The notes: a model not told the origin generated them from the letters alone. A stretch of DNA of 64,000 nucleotides from Gloeocapsa sp. PCC 7428 (GCF_000317555.1 NC_019745.1:4840001-4904000); one strand, 5' to 3'; counted from the first letter of the stretch, positions 10,189 to 19,691 are shown. Numbers and translations are program-made.

Positions 10189-10884
10189 TCACCTTGACTT
10201 GCTGGTTGGCTTTTTCGCTTGTACCAAGTAACCACAACGATGTTCGCCATTGATAATCCAATGCGTGCGCTCAACTATACAGTCTGGTAAAACGGCTGCG
10301 AACATTTCGAGTTCGTGACTGCATACGCTAGGGAATGACTCAGCAACATTAGAAATAGCACAGTTATGCTCGGTAACGACAAAGCGATCGCCTTTTCCTC
10401 TAGTATCCTCCGAGTCAACCGGATACCATTCCGCCATAAAACCTTCGGCTTTGCGAAACTCGACTAACTTTGCAACGCGTTCTTCTAAAGAACCATGACC
10501 TAAGCGATCGTGATATTCAATTGCTTTGCGTTCCCACTGTTTGCGTAAAATCGAACTCATCTGCTCGCGCCCTACAGTTTCCGCTAAAGTATCGAGTAGC
10601 GAAACAGCAAAATCGCCGTAACTGTCTGCATCTGTTGAATGACGACGTAGGCGATCGCGTCCTAAAGGACTTAGTTGATAAATATGCTGCGGGCGTCCCA
10701 TTCCCGCCTGTACTTGTGAGTATCGAATGAGATCCTCGGCTTCTAGATCTTTGAGATGACGACGAATTGCTTGGGGACTGACTTCTAACTGCGTAGCAAG
10801 TTCTTGGGCTGTTGCCTGACCCTGTTTAAGTAGATAATGCAGAATGTCCTGCTTTGTGGAAGGCTGCTGCTGCGTAATCGCCAT
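10189..10884 (-). CDS. sufR: SufR, Fe-S cluster-sensing repressor of suf genes
   Basis: DNA-binding repressor of the cyanobacterial suf operon. The N-terminal winged helix (about residues 10-75, ELATQLEVSPQAIRRHLKDL) has the recognition helix near 36-46. The C-terminal half carries four cysteines at 175, 188, 202 and 217, exactly the C-x12-C-x13-C-x14-C spacing described for SufR and used to bind Fe-S clusters. The gene is divergent from sufBCDS, and two CAAC-N6-GTTG operators lie in the shared 210-bp intergenic region, which argues for autoregulation and control of suf. The length of 231 residues is normal. Confidence 0.95.
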   Translation of the reverse strand: MAITQQQPSTKQDILHYLLKQGQATAQELATQLEVSPQAIRRHLKDLEAEDLIRYSQVQAGMGRPQHIYQLSPLGRDRLRRHSTDADSYGDFAVSLLDTLAETVGREQMSSILRKQWERKAIEYHDRLGHGSLEERVAKLVEFRKAEGFMAEWYPVDSEDTRGKGDRFVVTEHNCAISNVAESFPSVCSHELEMFAAVLPDCIVERTHWIINGEHRCGYLVQAKKPTSKSR

Positions 10885-10922
10885 CTTCTTACCAAAATTC
10901 TTAGGTGAAAAATTTACTTTGA

Positions 10923-10936
10923 CAACATACCTGTTG
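10923..10936. promoter_or_regulatory. SufR operator site 1
   Basis: CAAC-ATACCT-GTTG, an exact match to the published SufR consensus CAAC-N6-GTTG, extending to ACAAC/GTTGT. It lies 39 bases upstream of the sufR start and probably covers the sufR promoter. Confidence 0.8.
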
Positions 10937-10967
10937 TTAATGTAGCGTAAAATGGAGATATATTAAA

Positions 10968-10981
10968 CAACATAGTTGTTG
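10968..10981. promoter_or_regulatory. SufR operator site 2
   Basis: CAAC-ATAGTT-GTTG, the second exact SufR consensus, extending to ACAAC/GTTGT. Its centre is 45 bases from site 1, about four helical turns. It is the site nearer sufB, 114 bases before its start. Confidence 0.8.
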
Positions 10982-11094
10982 TTTTAGTTGATTTCATTGT
11001 AACAGCAGTTAAGTTAAAAACGTCAAAAAGCAGATTTTACCCCGTCTTCGAGCTTTAAAGAGATTCTATTGCAGCACACGAGAGAACACCAACC

Positions 11095-12531
11095 ATGAGT
11101 GCCACTGTCAAAACCCTAGTCAATCAGCCCTACAAATACGGATTCGTCACTGACATTGAAGCAGATACAATTCCGCGTGGACTGAATGAAGATGTCATAC
11201 GGCTGATCTCTGCTAAGAAAGAAGAGCCAGAGTTCATGCTAGAGTTCCGTCTCAAAGCTTTTCGTCAGTGGCAGAAAATGACCGAACCGACTTGGCCTAA
11301 TGTCAAGTATCCGCCCATTGACTACCAAGATATCATCTACTACTCCGCACCAAAAAAGAAACCCAAGCTCAACAGCATTGAAGAAGTCGATCCCGCACTT
11401 TTAGAAACTTTCGAGAAATTGGGTATTCCCTTATCCGAACAAAAGCGGCTTTCTAACGTCGCAGTCGATGCTATTTTTGATAGCGTTTCAGTTGCCACAA
11501 CGTTTAAGGAAAAGCTAGCGAAAGAAGGCGTGATCTTCTGTTCGATCTCCGAAGCGCTACGCGAGTACCCTGAACTCGTTCAAAAATATCTTGGTAGCGT
11601 TGTCCCTGTTGCAGATAACTACTTTGCAGCCTTAAATAGCGCCGTGTTCAGTGATGGTTCCTTCGTCTACGTTCCTAAAAACACCAAATGTCCAATGGAA
11701 CTATCAACCTACTTCCGCATTAATAGTGGCGATACGGGACAATTTGAACGAACGCTGATCGTTGCTGAGGAAGGTAGCTACGTTTCTTACCTTGAAGGCT
11801 GTACTGCGCCGATGTACGATACGAACCAACTACACGCAGCAGTCGTCGAATTAGTCGCCTTAGACAACGCAGAAATTAAATACTCTACCGTACAAAATTG
11901 GTACGCTGGAGACGAGAGTGGTAAGGGTGGAATCTACAACTTTGTAACGAAGCGCGGTTTGTGTCAAGGAGTCAACTCTAAGATTTCCTGGACGCAAGTT
12001 GAAACAGGTTCCGCAATTACTTGGAAATATCCTAGCTGTGTATTAGTCGGCGATAACTCAGTAGGCGAGTTTTACTCAGTTGCACTAACCAATAATATGC
12101 AGCAAGCTGATACGGGAACCAAGATGGTACACGTCGGCAAAAATACGCGTAGCACGATTGTTTCTAAAGGAATTTCTGCGGGACGTTCCTCGAATAGCTA
12201 TCGTGGTTTAGTCAAAGTCAGCCCGAACGCGAAAGGCGCAAGAAATTATTCGCAGTGCGACTCAATGCTGATTGGGGATAATGCTCATGCAAATACTTTC
12301 CCTTACATTCAAGTGCAAAACAACACCGCCAAAGTAGAACACGAAGCTTCTACTTCTAAGATTGGTGAAGAACAGCTATTTTACTTCGCACAGCGCGGTA
12401 TTTCGGCTGAAGATGCTGTCTCGATGATGATCAGCGGTTTCTGTAAAGATGTCTTCAATCAGTTACCAATGGAATTTGCGGTAGAAGCAGATCGCTTGTT
12501 GAGTCTGAAGCTTGAAGGTAGTGTAGGCTAA
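11095..12531 (+). CDS. sufB: Fe-S cluster assembly scaffold subunit SufB
   Basis: Core component of the SufBC2D complex that assembles Fe-S clusters in the cytoplasm. At 478 residues it has the standard cyanobacterial/plastid length. Characteristic stretches are [11 protein letters not shown] at the N-terminus, [21 protein letters not shown] near 195-215, [17 protein letters not shown] near 230, the beta-helix region [17 protein letters not shown] near 305, and [14 protein letters not shown] near 385 with the cysteine used for cluster chemistry. It is the first gene of sufBCDS; GAGAG lies 11 bases before the start. SufR control is inferred from the upstream operators. Confidence 0.97.
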   Translation: MSATVKTLVNQPYKYGFVTDIEADTIPRGLNEDVIRLISAKKEEPEFMLEFRLKAFRQWQKMTEPTWPNVKYPPIDYQDIIYYSAPKKKPKLNSIEEVDPALLETFEKLGIPLSEQKRLSNVAVDAIFDSVSVATTFKEKLAKEGVIFCSISEALREYPELVQKYLGSVVPVADNYFAALNSAVFSDGSFVYVPKNTKCPMELSTYFRINSGDTGQFERTLIVAEEGSYVSYLEGCTAPMYDTNQLHAAVVELVALDNAEIKYSTVQNWYAGDESGKGGIYNFVTKRGLCQGVNSKISWTQVETGSAITWKYPSCVLVGDNSVGEFYSVALTNNMQQADTGTKMVHVGKNTRSTIVSKGISAGRSSNSYRGLVKVSPNAKGARNYSQCDSMLIGDNAHANTFPYIQVQNNTAKVEHEASTSKIGEEQLFYFAQRGISAEDAVSMMISGFCKDVFNQLPMEFAVEADRLLSLKLEGSVG

Positions 12532-12588
12532 CGCTGGGATAGGCATCTTGCCTGTCCTGCTAAAATAAATGACGCTAAGAAAAGAAAC

Positions 12589-13380
12589 ATGATTGTAGAA
12601 AACAGTGAAATTGTGCTGTCGGTGCGGGATTTGACAGCAGAAGTTGACGGAAACCCAATTCTCAAAGGTGTCAACCTGGAAATTAAAGCAGGTGAAATCC
12701 ATGCCATTATGGGACCTAATGGTTCTGGAAAAAGCACATTTTCCAAAGTGTTAGCAGGACATCCAGCATACGAAGTAACTGGCGGTGAAGTGTTCTTCCA
12801 GGGAAAAAACTTGTTAGAAATGGAACCGGAACTCCGCGCCCAAAGTGGTGTCTTTCTGGCATTCCAGTATCCTTTAGAAATTCCTGGGGTGACGAACTTG
12901 GATTTTTTACGGGTCGCTTACAACTCGCGCCGTAAAGCACAGGGTTTAGAAGAATTAGATGCTTTTGATTTTGATGAAGTGATACAAGAGAAGTTGGAAG
13001 TTGTCAAGATGAATGCAACTTTTCTTGACCGTAGTGTGAATGAAGGTTTTTCGGGTGGCGAGAAGAAGCGGAACGAAATTCTACAAATGGCACTTCTTGA
13101 ACCCAAACTGGCGATTTTGGACGAAACCGATTCAGGACTAGATATTGACGCGCTCAAAATTGTCGCGAACGGGGTAAATCAATTAGCGACTCCCGATAAT
13201 GCCATTCTCTTAATTACCCACTATCAGCGGTTACTCAATTACATCGTGCCAGACTTTGTACACGTGATGGCAGGTGGTCGAGTTGTAACGAGTGGTGGTA
13301 AAGAATTGGCACTCAAATTAGAGTCGCGTGGCTACGATTGGGTGCTAGAAGAGAATGTATCTGAGGTGGGAGCAAGATGA
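12589..13380 (+). CDS. sufC: Fe-S assembly ATPase SufC
   Basis: ABC-type ATPase of the SufBCD complex. Walker [10 protein letters not shown] is at 42-50, the Q-loop is in [12 protein letters not shown] near 88, the signature FSGGEKKR near 150 is the SufC variant of LSGGQ, Walker [13 protein letters not shown] is near 170, and the H-loop ITHYQR is near 209. The length is 263 residues. It starts 57 bases after sufB, and its stop overlaps the sufD start (ATGA), which implies translational coupling. Confidence 0.97.
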   Translation: MIVENSEIVLSVRDLTAEVDGNPILKGVNLEIKAGEIHAIMGPNGSGKSTFSKVLAGHPAYEVTGGEVFFQGKNLLEMEPELRAQSGVFLAFQYPLEIPGVTNLDFLRVAYNSRRKAQGLEELDAFDFDEVIQEKLEVVKMNATFLDRSVNEGFSGGEKKRNEILQMALLEPKLAILDETDSGLDIDALKIVANGVNQLATPDNAILLITHYQRLLNYIVPDFVHVMAGGRVVTSGGKELALKLESRGYDWVLEENVSEVGAR

Positions 13381-14783
13381 GTATTCAAGTCACTCCTAAC
13401 CTGAACGAAGTTGGCGTTGTGTCTTCTAATGTTGATACGGGGATCTTAAGTGAGTTATTAAACCAATCTCAACAACAAGCGATTGCGCGTAGCGCAGCGC
13501 CAGAGGCGATCGCTAATCAAGAATCAGAATCTTGGCTAGAAGCGATCCGCGATCGCGCTACAGCAATTGTTCATCAGTCGAAATTCCCAACAACTCGCGA
13601 TGAAGAGTGGCGATTTACAGATGTTTCGCCGCTAAAGCAAGTTAAGTTCCAAGCAGCGCCGTTGGTAGTACCTGATTTAGCCGCACTCAAACCACTGCTG
13701 TTACCAGAAGCCGATCGCAGTCGCTTAGTATTTGTCAACGGTATTTATGCACCTGAGTTATCAGCCGTTGTTCTATCCGATGGCGTTGTTGCGAGTAACC
13801 TCGATCGCCTACCACCAGCGTATCGTTCGCGGCTAGAAAACTACTTAGCGCAAATTCCAGGTACAGAAGAAGTTTTTACTGCACTCAACACAGCGGCGAT
13901 CGCGGATGTTGCTGTTGTCTGGATACCCAAAAATGTCGTTGTAGAAACACCAATACATCTTTTATTCGTCTCGACTGCGAGTGTCGCACCCATCGTTACT
14001 CAACCGCGTTGTCTTGTCGTTGCCGAATCGGGTAGTAGCATCACGCTGATTGAAGATTATTTCAATCAAATCACAAATCTAGAAGCAGAAGAAAGTGAAG
14101 CCGAAGTTGGCGAACCAATTTACTTTACCAACGCCGTCACCGAAATCTGGCTAGAAGAAAACGCGCAAGTTAACCATACACGCATCGAGCGCGATAGTCC
14201 AGAAGCATTTCATATCGGTAAAACTGCGATCGCCCAAGCCCGCGATAGCCGCTACACTTGCAATGCAATTAATTTAGGTGCAAAGCTATCACGCCATAAC
14301 TTAGACATTTTCCAAACAGGCGAACAAACTCAAACAACGCTTAACGGTTTAACCAAAATCGCTGGAAATCAAGTCGCCGATACACACAGCAACCTCGCAC
14401 TCAATCATCCCTACGGTACAAGTCACCAACTGCATAAATGCATCGTTGGCGATCGCGCCCACGCCGTCTTCAACGGTAAAATCTTCGTACCCAAACCCGC
14501 ACAACAAACCGACGCCGCCCAACTTAACCGCAACCTACTCCTTTCCCCCAAAGCCAGAGTAGACACCAAACCCCAACTCGAAATCACCGCTGACAACGTC
14601 AAATGCGCGCACGGCGCAACCGTAAGTCAACTCGACGACGAAGAAGTCTTCTACCTGCAAAGCCGAGGACTCAACGCCAACGAAGCCCGCAACCTCCTCA
14701 TCAACGCCTTCGCCGCCGAAATCATCAACCAAATCCCTGTTTCCTCCCTCCAACAAGCCCTAACCAAAACCATCAATCGCTAA
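13377..14783 (+). CDS. sufD: Fe-S assembly protein SufD
   Basis: SufB paralogue in the SufBC2D scaffold. It has the right-handed beta-helix with [14 protein letters not shown] near 218, the conserved [24 protein letters not shown] segment near 342-365 containing the functionally important histidine, and the C-terminal region [22 protein letters not shown]. At 468 residues it is within family range. It overlaps sufC by four bases. The last 400 bases of the gene change to strongly C-ending codons, a shift that continues into sufS. Confidence 0.95.
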   Translation: MSIQVTPNLNEVGVVSSNVDTGILSELLNQSQQQAIARSAAPEAIANQESESWLEAIRDRATAIVHQSKFPTTRDEEWRFTDVSPLKQVKFQAAPLVVPDLAALKPLLLPEADRSRLVFVNGIYAPELSAVVLSDGVVASNLDRLPPAYRSRLENYLAQIPGTEEVFTALNTAAIADVAVVWIPKNVVVETPIHLLFVSTASVAPIVTQPRCLVVAESGSSITLIEDYFNQITNLEAEESEAEVGEPIYFTNAVTEIWLEENAQVNHTRIERDSPEAFHIGKTAIAQARDSRYTCNAINLGAKLSRHNLDIFQTGEQTQTTLNGLTKIAGNQVADTHSNLALNHPYGTSHQLHKCIVGDRAHAVFNGKIFVPKPAQQTDAAQLNRNLLLSPKARVDTKPQLEITADNVKCAHGATVSQLDDEEVFYLQSRGLNANEARNLLINAFAAEIINQIPVSSLQQALTKTINR

Positions 14784-14790
14784 CAAAAAC

Positions 14791-14817
14791 CTTCGTGCCC
14801 TTTGTGCCTTTGTGGTT
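14791..14817 (+). repeat. imperfect 9-bp tandem repeat between sufD and sufS
   Basis: Three adjacent related 9-mers, CTTCGTGCC, CTTTGTGCC and TTTGTGGTT, fill about half of the 57-base sufD-sufS gap. Their function is unknown. Confidence 0.45.
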
Positions 14818-14840
14818 CCATCACTTCCCCTCCTCCAACC

Positions 14841-16100
14841 ATGACACTCACCAGAGAAAAAACCCTCGCCGATCGCGTCCGTAACGACTTCCCCATCCTC
14901 CACCAAGAAGTCAACGGCAAGCCCCTAGTTTACCTGGACAACGCCGCGACATCGCAAAAACCACTCCTCGTCCTCAACACACTCCGCGACTACTACGAGC
15001 AGTACAATTCCAACGTACATCGTGGAGTACATACCCTCAGCGCGAAAGCCACCGATGCTTACGAAGCCGCCCGCGATAAAGTCGCAGCCTTCGTCAACGC
15101 CGCCTCGCGTCAAGAAATTATTTTCACGCGCAACGCCTCGGAAGCAATTAACTTAGTCGCCTATAGTTGGGGACGCAGCCTACAGCCAGGAGACGAAATT
15201 ATTCTCTCCGTTATGGAACACCATAGCAATTTGATTCCCTGGCAACTTCTCGCACAACGCAGCGGCGCTATCCTTAAATTTGTTGAACTCACACCCGACG
15301 AAGAATTTGATTTAGAACACTTCAAATCGCTTCTTTCTGACAAAACCAAACTCGTCGCGACAGTTCATGTTTCTAATACTCTAGGCTGTATCAATCCAGT
15401 TAAAGAGATTACAGCGATCGCGCATCAACACGGTGCTAAAGTATTAATTGATGCTTGCCAAAGCGTCCCGCATATGCCAATTGACGTGCAGCAGATTGAT
15501 TGCGATTGGCTTGTTGCTTCTGGACATAAAATGTGCGCGCCGACCGGTATCGGATTCCTTTACGGAAAGTTAGATTTACTCCGCTCAATGCCGCCGTTTT
15601 TAGGTGGTGGTGAAATGATTGCGGATGTCTTTTTAGACCATGCTACTTACGCAGATCTACCAAATAAGTTTGAAGCAGGAACTCCAGCAATCGCCGAAGC
15701 GATCGCGCTTGGTGCAGCAGTAGACTATCTAAGTGCGATTGGTATGGAAAACATTTATGCGTACGAAGCTGAGTTAACAGCTTACTTGTGGGAACAACTC
15801 GGACAAATTCCCGAAATTCGCACTTATGGTCCTAAACCCAAAGTAGCAGGTTTAGGTAGGGCGGCACTCGCTGCATTTACTGCGGGTGAGGTTCACCCAC
15901 ACGATCTATCGACAATTTTAGACCAAGCTGGTGTGGCAATTCGAGCCGGACATCATTGCACTCAACCGCTACATCGTCATCTCAGCGTACAGTCTACCGC
16001 ACGCGCAAGCTTATCTTTTTACAATACGCGTGAGGAAATTGATGTTTTTATTACCGCATTAAAAGAAGCTATTGAATTCTTTGGTAGTATTTTTAGCTAA
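14841..16100 (+). CDS. sufS: group II cysteine desulfurase SufS
   Basis: PLP-dependent cysteine desulfurase feeding sulfur to SufBCD. It has [11 protein letters not shown] near 28, the VHRGVHTLS loop, EHHSNLIPW near 125 with the PLP-stacking histidine, [10 protein letters not shown] near 205, the Schiff-base lysine in [14 protein letters not shown] near 228, and [12 protein letters not shown] near 368 with the catalytic cysteine on the short group II loop. I chose the ATG at 14841 because the 13 codons before it are out of character with the family. No clear Shine-Dalgarno sequence is present. Last gene of the operon; a candidate terminator follows. Confidence 0.95.
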   Translation: MTLTREKTLADRVRNDFPILHQEVNGKPLVYLDNAATSQKPLLVLNTLRDYYEQYNSNVHRGVHTLSAKATDAYEAARDKVAAFVNAASRQEIIFTRNASEAINLVAYSWGRSLQPGDEIILSVMEHHSNLIPWQLLAQRSGAILKFVELTPDEEFDLEHFKSLLSDKTKLVATVHVSNTLGCINPVKEITAIAHQHGAKVLIDACQSVPHMPIDVQQIDCDWLVASGHKMCAPTGIGFLYGKLDLLRSMPPFLGGGEMIADVFLDHATYADLPNKFEAGTPAIAEAIALGAAVDYLSAIGMENIYAYEAELTAYLWEQLGQIPEIRTYGPKPKVAGLGRAALAAFTAGEVHPHDLSTILDQAGVAIRAGHHCTQPLHRHLSVQSTARASLSFYNTREEIDVFITALKEAIEFFGSIFS

Positions 16101-16107
16101 TTAAGTT

Positions 16108-16126
16108 GGGTGGGTAACACTCACCC
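16108..16126 (+). terminator. candidate terminator after sufS
   Basis: GGGTGGGT (16108-16115) and ACTCACCC (16119-16126) form an 8-bp stem with one G-T pair and a three-base loop, seven bases after the sufS stop. Only a weak T-rich stretch follows. Confidence 0.4.
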
Positions 16127-16154
16127 ACTTCCCAATTTGTTAAAGGTTAAATAA

Positions 16155-16469
16155 TTAACCCTGAATATTGTTTTTACCAACGGCTCTCAACTCAGGGACA
16201 ACGTAAATTGCTATAGTTAAAATAATAGTAAAAGCAGAAGATAATGTATCTGTAAATACACTATTAGGAAGCAATTTGTGCAATGGATCAGCAGGGAGAA
16301 CAATGTAGTCTAGTGCCAAATAAACGGCTATTCGCTTCCATGCAGAAAAGCTTAGCTGTTTAACTAACTTCCAAGGCATAGCATCATTAAAGTTTCCACT
16401 CCAGTATGATATCAGAAATTTAATTCTTCGCTCAAGAATAGATTGATAACACAATATATAAGATTGCAT
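16155..16469 (-). CDS. small membrane-associated protein, unknown
   Basis: A 104-residue protein of unknown function. The N-terminal third is polar and basic (ILERRIKFLISYWSG). The C-terminal half contains two hydrophobic stretches, AVYLALDYIVLPADP and SAFTIILTIAIYVVP, that could be membrane helices. The LDYIVLPADPLHKLLP section recalls the DUF1232/YkvA helix pair, but only faintly. It is convergent with sufS. The true start may be the internal methionine in NFNDAMPW. The gene is plausible but not certain. Confidence 0.5.
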   Translation of the reverse strand: MQSYILCYQSILERRIKFLISYWSGNFNDAMPWKLVKQLSFSAWKRIAVYLALDYIVLPADPLHKLLPNSVFTDTLSSAFTIILTIAIYVVPELRAVGKNNIQG

Positions 16470-16881
16470 CGAAAAAAATATAGTAATTTAATCGCACTAT
16501 AAAAATTATTTCTGTACCTCAGAATGCCATAGATAAATCAAAAAGCGACACTATGAAAATACGGAAATTGAACAGTGCGATCGCCTATTAGAATCAGTAG
16601 TTACCCATAATAGACACAATACAATATATTTTCTGCATGAATTACAGATGCCTTCCGACTTCCTTCGGGGCTACTCAAACAAAGTGTGCCTGCGCACACT
16701 ATAAGCAAGAGTATTTATAAATAATTCCACGCAAGTGGACAGGGTTTATTGAGTAGCGAATTTATTCGCAAGCATTTATGTGGGAGATTTATTAACTAAG
16801 TCCTTGTATTTAACTGTATGTAGCCCAAGTCAATAGAGTTAGGACATTATCGAAGTTCATAGTAATTTCCCTAGGGGTAGT
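16470..16881. other. intergenic region with repeat copy 3
   Basis: About 410 bases without a convincing gene. It is AT-rich, has one GCGATCGC-type site near 16579, and contains the third copy of the 54-bp repeat at 16647-16700. I see no tRNA, no strong terminator and no coding frame of note. Confidence 0.6.
16647..16700 (+). repeat. 54-bp dispersed two-hairpin repeat, copy 3
   Basis: This copy folds best. The right half is a perfect 7-bp stem AGTGTGC/GCACACT with a CTGC loop at 16683-16700; the left half has CCGA/TCGG extended by G-T pairs around a six-base loop. It is 182 bases downstream of the stop of the minus-strand gene at 16882. All three copies have the same plus-strand orientation. 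Confidence 0.8.
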
Positions 16882-17580
16882 TTAACTCTGACCCTGCATT
16901 GCTGCTTGCTGAGTTGCAACAAAAGACGCTTCGATAAGTTGCTTGCCAAAATCTTGCACCTTTTGAACTAAAGCTTCTCCTGCATTCTCTGGTGAACCAG
17001 CATCAAAAGGTGGGGCGGGATTGTATTCCAACATCAATTGAATCATTTTGGCAGTTTCCTCACCGCATAGCTTACTCGCCAGTACCAATCCAAAATCAAT
17101 CCCTGCCGTAACACCACCACCTGTAATTCGGTTGCGATCAACAACGACTCTTTCGGTTCCCACTTCTACGCCGAACATCTTCAACTGATCGCGAAATGCC
17201 CAATGACACGCAGCGCGATACCCTTGTAACAGCCCAGCGGCAGCTAATATAAGTGAACCAGTACAAACAGAAGTGATAAACTTTGCTGTTGTTCCTTGTT
17301 GCTGGAGAAATGCAAGTACCTCCGCATCTTGCATCATCTCAACTTGCCCGATCGCGCCACCAGGAATGCACAACACATCTAAAGGCGGACAGTCACTAAA
17401 AGTCTTTGTAGGTAAGATGGTCAAACCTTCAGCACTTGTGACTAGATCTAAGGTTTTCCACAACAGATAAACTTTAGTATGAGGCATAACTGCGAATACT
17501 TGATACGGTCCAGTAGCATCGAGTTGAGTCATGCCAGGATAGATAACCAAACCAATGTGATATTTGATAGGAGAAGTCAT
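16882..17580 (-). CDS. inhA: DJ-1/PfpI family protein, isonitrile hydratase-like
   Basis: Class I glutamine amidotransferase-like fold of 232 residues. The nucleophile elbow is SVCTGSLIL (Cys106), preceded by the acidic strand motif YPGMTQLDATGPYQVF with Asp21, and followed by ACHWAFRDQL and TGGGVTAGIDFGL. This arrangement matches isonitrile (isocyanide) hydratase, which adds water to isocyanides to give N-substituted formamides. DJ-1-family regulators look similar but carry an AraC domain, which is absent here. AAGGAA lies eight bases before the start. It is divergent from a LuxR-type regulator 82 bases away, which probably controls it. Confidence 0.75.
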   Translation of the reverse strand: MTSPIKYHIGLVIYPGMTQLDATGPYQVFAVMPHTKVYLLWKTLDLVTSAEGLTILPTKTFSDCPPLDVLCIPGGAIGQVEMMQDAEVLAFLQQQGTTAKFITSVCTGSLILAAAGLLQGYRAACHWAFRDQLKMFGVEVGTERVVVDRNRITGGGVTAGIDFGLVLASKLCGEETAKMIQLMLEYNPAPPFDAGSPENAGEALVQKVQDFGKQLIEASFVATQQAAMQGQS

Positions 17581-17662
17581 TTTCAGATTTCCTTATGTTC
17601 GCAATAAAGCTAAAGTAGAATCAATGACTTTCCGTGCCTAGTCCTCAAAAGGGTACATTTTA

Positions 17663-18376
17663 ATGGCGCAGTCGCTGCAATTTTTATTTCAGAAACTAGC
17701 CCACGCCCGTAATGAACAAGAACTGCGATTGGGCTTTATGGATGCCGTTGGCGAATATTTTGGCGTTCAACGCTGGGGAATTTCTTTGTTAAATCAACAA
17801 TCGCAGGTAGCTAGTGTTGATATTTGTGGTATGCCTGATGCTGATTCGTTTGTTGAATGCTACAGCAATATTGGTAGGGAAGTTGATCCGGTACTTAAAT
17901 ATGTTGTCGAACGTCACGCCCCAGCGCATGAAGAATTAGTTTTGCCTGCTGGAGGTTGGAAGCAATCTGATTTATATCTGCGTTGTTGCGGATATTATAA
18001 CCACGAACATATCATGACTGGACCAATTGTCGGTGGTGGAAGTCTTGTTGGTACAGTCAATTTTGCACGCATTGGCGACACACCTGCTTTTAGTCATCAA
18101 GACTTAGTTGACTTGAGTGCTTTATGTCTGCATATCTCAGCTTGTTTAGCAAGAGTGCGTACCAACTCAGAAAGATTTGTTTTGCTAGATACTCGTTTAA
18201 CAAAGCGAGAACGACAAATTGCAGAGTTAGTTTCCCAAGGATTAACGAATGCTGAAATTAGTGCTGAACTTTGGATTACCGAGAACTCTGTGAAACAAGC
18301 ACTCAAACGAATGTTCCGTAAACTCGATGTTGTGAATCGCGCTCAAATGGTAGCACAGTTACAAAACTATTTCTAA
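17663..18376 (+). CDS. LuxR-family transcriptional regulator with GAF-like sensor
   Basis: A 237-residue one-component regulator. Residues about 1-165 look like a GAF or autoinducer-binding-type sensory domain (FGVQRWGISLL, then GPIVGGGSLVGTVNFAR, then HQDLVDLSALCLHISA). Residues about 172-235 form a typical LuxR helix-turn-helix: LTKRERQIAELVSQGLTN, AEISAELWITENSVKQALKR, LDVVNRAQMV. The signal is unknown. Head-to-head placement with the isonitrile hydratase-like gene suggests local control. The sensor half contains several cysteines (DICGMP, ECYS, RCCGYY), which might sense redox state or metals, though this is only a suggestion. Confidence 0.8.
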   Translation: MAQSLQFLFQKLAHARNEQELRLGFMDAVGEYFGVQRWGISLLNQQSQVASVDICGMPDADSFVECYSNIGREVDPVLKYVVERHAPAHEELVLPAGGWKQSDLYLRCCGYYNHEHIMTGPIVGGGSLVGTVNFARIGDTPAFSHQDLVDLSALCLHISACLARVRTNSERFVLLDTRLTKRERQIAELVSQGLTNAEISAELWITENSVKQALKRMFRKLDVVNRAQMVAQLQNYF

Positions 18377-18393
18377 GGAAGCGATCGCCTAAC

Positions 18394-19068
18394 TCACACC
18401 AAATCTGGGTCAATACCTAGTTTACGCAATTCGGCTGCCAATCGTTGGGCACGTTGTTCAGCATCCATAGCACGTTCTTCTGGAGTCAAAAATCGCACGC
18501 CTTGCTCATCATACCAATACAACCAATCTCGTGTAATTCCTTGATAAGTTCCTTTCTCGTTACCAATTGCCAAACCAATTTCTGGTAGCCATACTGGATT
18601 TCCACGCTGCAACAGATACTCGCCATTTTCTAAACGATACACTTCTAAAGGTGGCTTTTTACGCCGTTGTGGATTGTAGACGACGTAGTAGAGAATCTCT
18701 AGTTCTGCGTAGAAATTCTTCTTAGTACTATATTCTCCACGCCGCTTATGCGAAACAACTTCTAGCACCATAATCGGAACGACATTTTCTTCCCAAAGAA
18801 CGTAGCTCAAACGCAAGTTCTCATCAATAATTCGCTCAACGCCTAAGCTTAAAAAGGCATCTGGTACGATCGCGGGTTGTTCAGGATCGTAGTAAATTCC
18901 CATATCAACACCAAAAAACCAATCCATCCGGTTCGCCCATATCCAAGCTAAGGTTGCTTTGAGTAAACCAGGAACTAAGTCTTGCAGTTCATTATCCACA
19001 GGTGTATCGTCGGAATCGGGCAGATCCTCAGCGGAGGGTAAGCAATGTAGCGGATTGTACTTTAGCAT
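18394..19068 (-). CDS. Uma2 family protein (DUF820, restriction endonuclease fold)
   Basis: A 224-residue member of the large cyanobacterial Uma2/DUF820 family with a PD-(D/E)XK-like nuclease fold. The likely metal-binding residues are Asp in VPDAFLSLG near 83 and Glu in VLEVVSHKRRGEYSTKK near 112. The C-terminal part is a charged helix with TPEERAMDAEQRAQRLAAELR, which is also common in the family. The function of these proteins is not established. It is convergent with the LuxR gene, 17 bases apart. Confidence 0.85.
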   Translation of the reverse strand: MLKYNPLHCLPSAEDLPDSDDTPVDNELQDLVPGLLKATLAWIWANRMDWFFGVDMGIYYDPEQPAIVPDAFLSLGVERIIDENLRLSYVLWEENVVPIMVLEVVSHKRRGEYSTKKNFYAELEILYYVVYNPQRRKKPPLEVYRLENGEYLLQRGNPVWLPEIGLAIGNEKGTYQGITRDWLYWYDEQGVRFLTPEERAMDAEQRAQRLAAELRKLGIDPDLV

Positions 19069-19171
19069 AATGGATTGCTTGCAGACTTACTACTTTGATG
19101 ATATGGCAATCAGACTTAAGGCATTGAGCGATCGCCTTTACCAACAATATTTCTGTACGTTAGGTGACACA

Positions 19172-19190
19172 ATCACTAGATAATAGTGAT
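19172..19190. promoter_or_regulatory. palindrome upstream of the TspO gene
   Basis: ATCACTA-GATAA-TAGTGAT, a perfect 7-bp inverted repeat with a five-base spacer, 28 bases before the TspO start. It could be an operator or a small hairpin in the leader. No known regulator site is matched. Confidence 0.35.
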
Positions 19191-19217
19191 GCAGCGTAGA
19201 GGAGCAAGGGACGGCGT

Positions 19218-19691
19218 ATGATTCGGTCTTGGATGGTAATTGGGGCTGTTGCTTTCCTTGTTGCGCTGGGTGCTAACTTGATAACGCGAGGCGATCGCCA
19301 GTGGTTTAAACGCTTGCGTCGTCCTGGTTGGTTGACATTTGAGCCATTAATTCCCATTATTTGGACAATTATTTTTATTTGCGGCGCTTGGTCAGCATAT
19401 ATTGTTTGGGAAGCTAATCCAGGTACAAGTTTTACTTGGTTATTAATGGGGTTTTATTTATTACTAGAAATAGTGACAATTGCGTACACGCCAGTAATGT
19501 TTAGAACCCGTAGTCTCAAGGTGGGAACAATTATCGGTGGTGCTGGTGCAATTATTGGTCTTTTATTAACACTAACTGTACTACCAATTTCTGGCTGGGC
19601 AACATTGTTACTCGTACCTTATCTGCTTTGGAGTCCAATTGGTACATATACAACATGGGCAATGATGCGCCTCAACCCCGCTGATATTTAA
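19218..19691 (+). CDS. tspO: TspO/MBR family membrane protein
   Basis: A 157-residue protein with five predicted membrane helices. The family hallmark between helices 1 and 2 is present as RRPGWLTFEPLIPIIWT, the counterpart of the usual Lys-Pro-x-Trp-x-Pro-Pro...Trp. The last helix has LLLVPYLLWSPIGTYTTWAM with conserved Trp and Thr. TspO proteins bind tetrapyrroles and are linked to stress responses in cyanobacteria. A purine-rich ribosome binding site (GAGGAGC) lies upstream. Confidence 0.8.
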   Translation: MIRSWMVIGAVAFLVALGANLITRGDRQWFKRLRRPGWLTFEPLIPIIWTIIFICGAWSAYIVWEANPGTSFTWLLMGFYLLLEIVTIAYTPVMFRTRSLKVGTIIGGAGAIIGLLLTLTVLPISGWATLLLVPYLLWSPIGTYTTWAMMRLNPADI

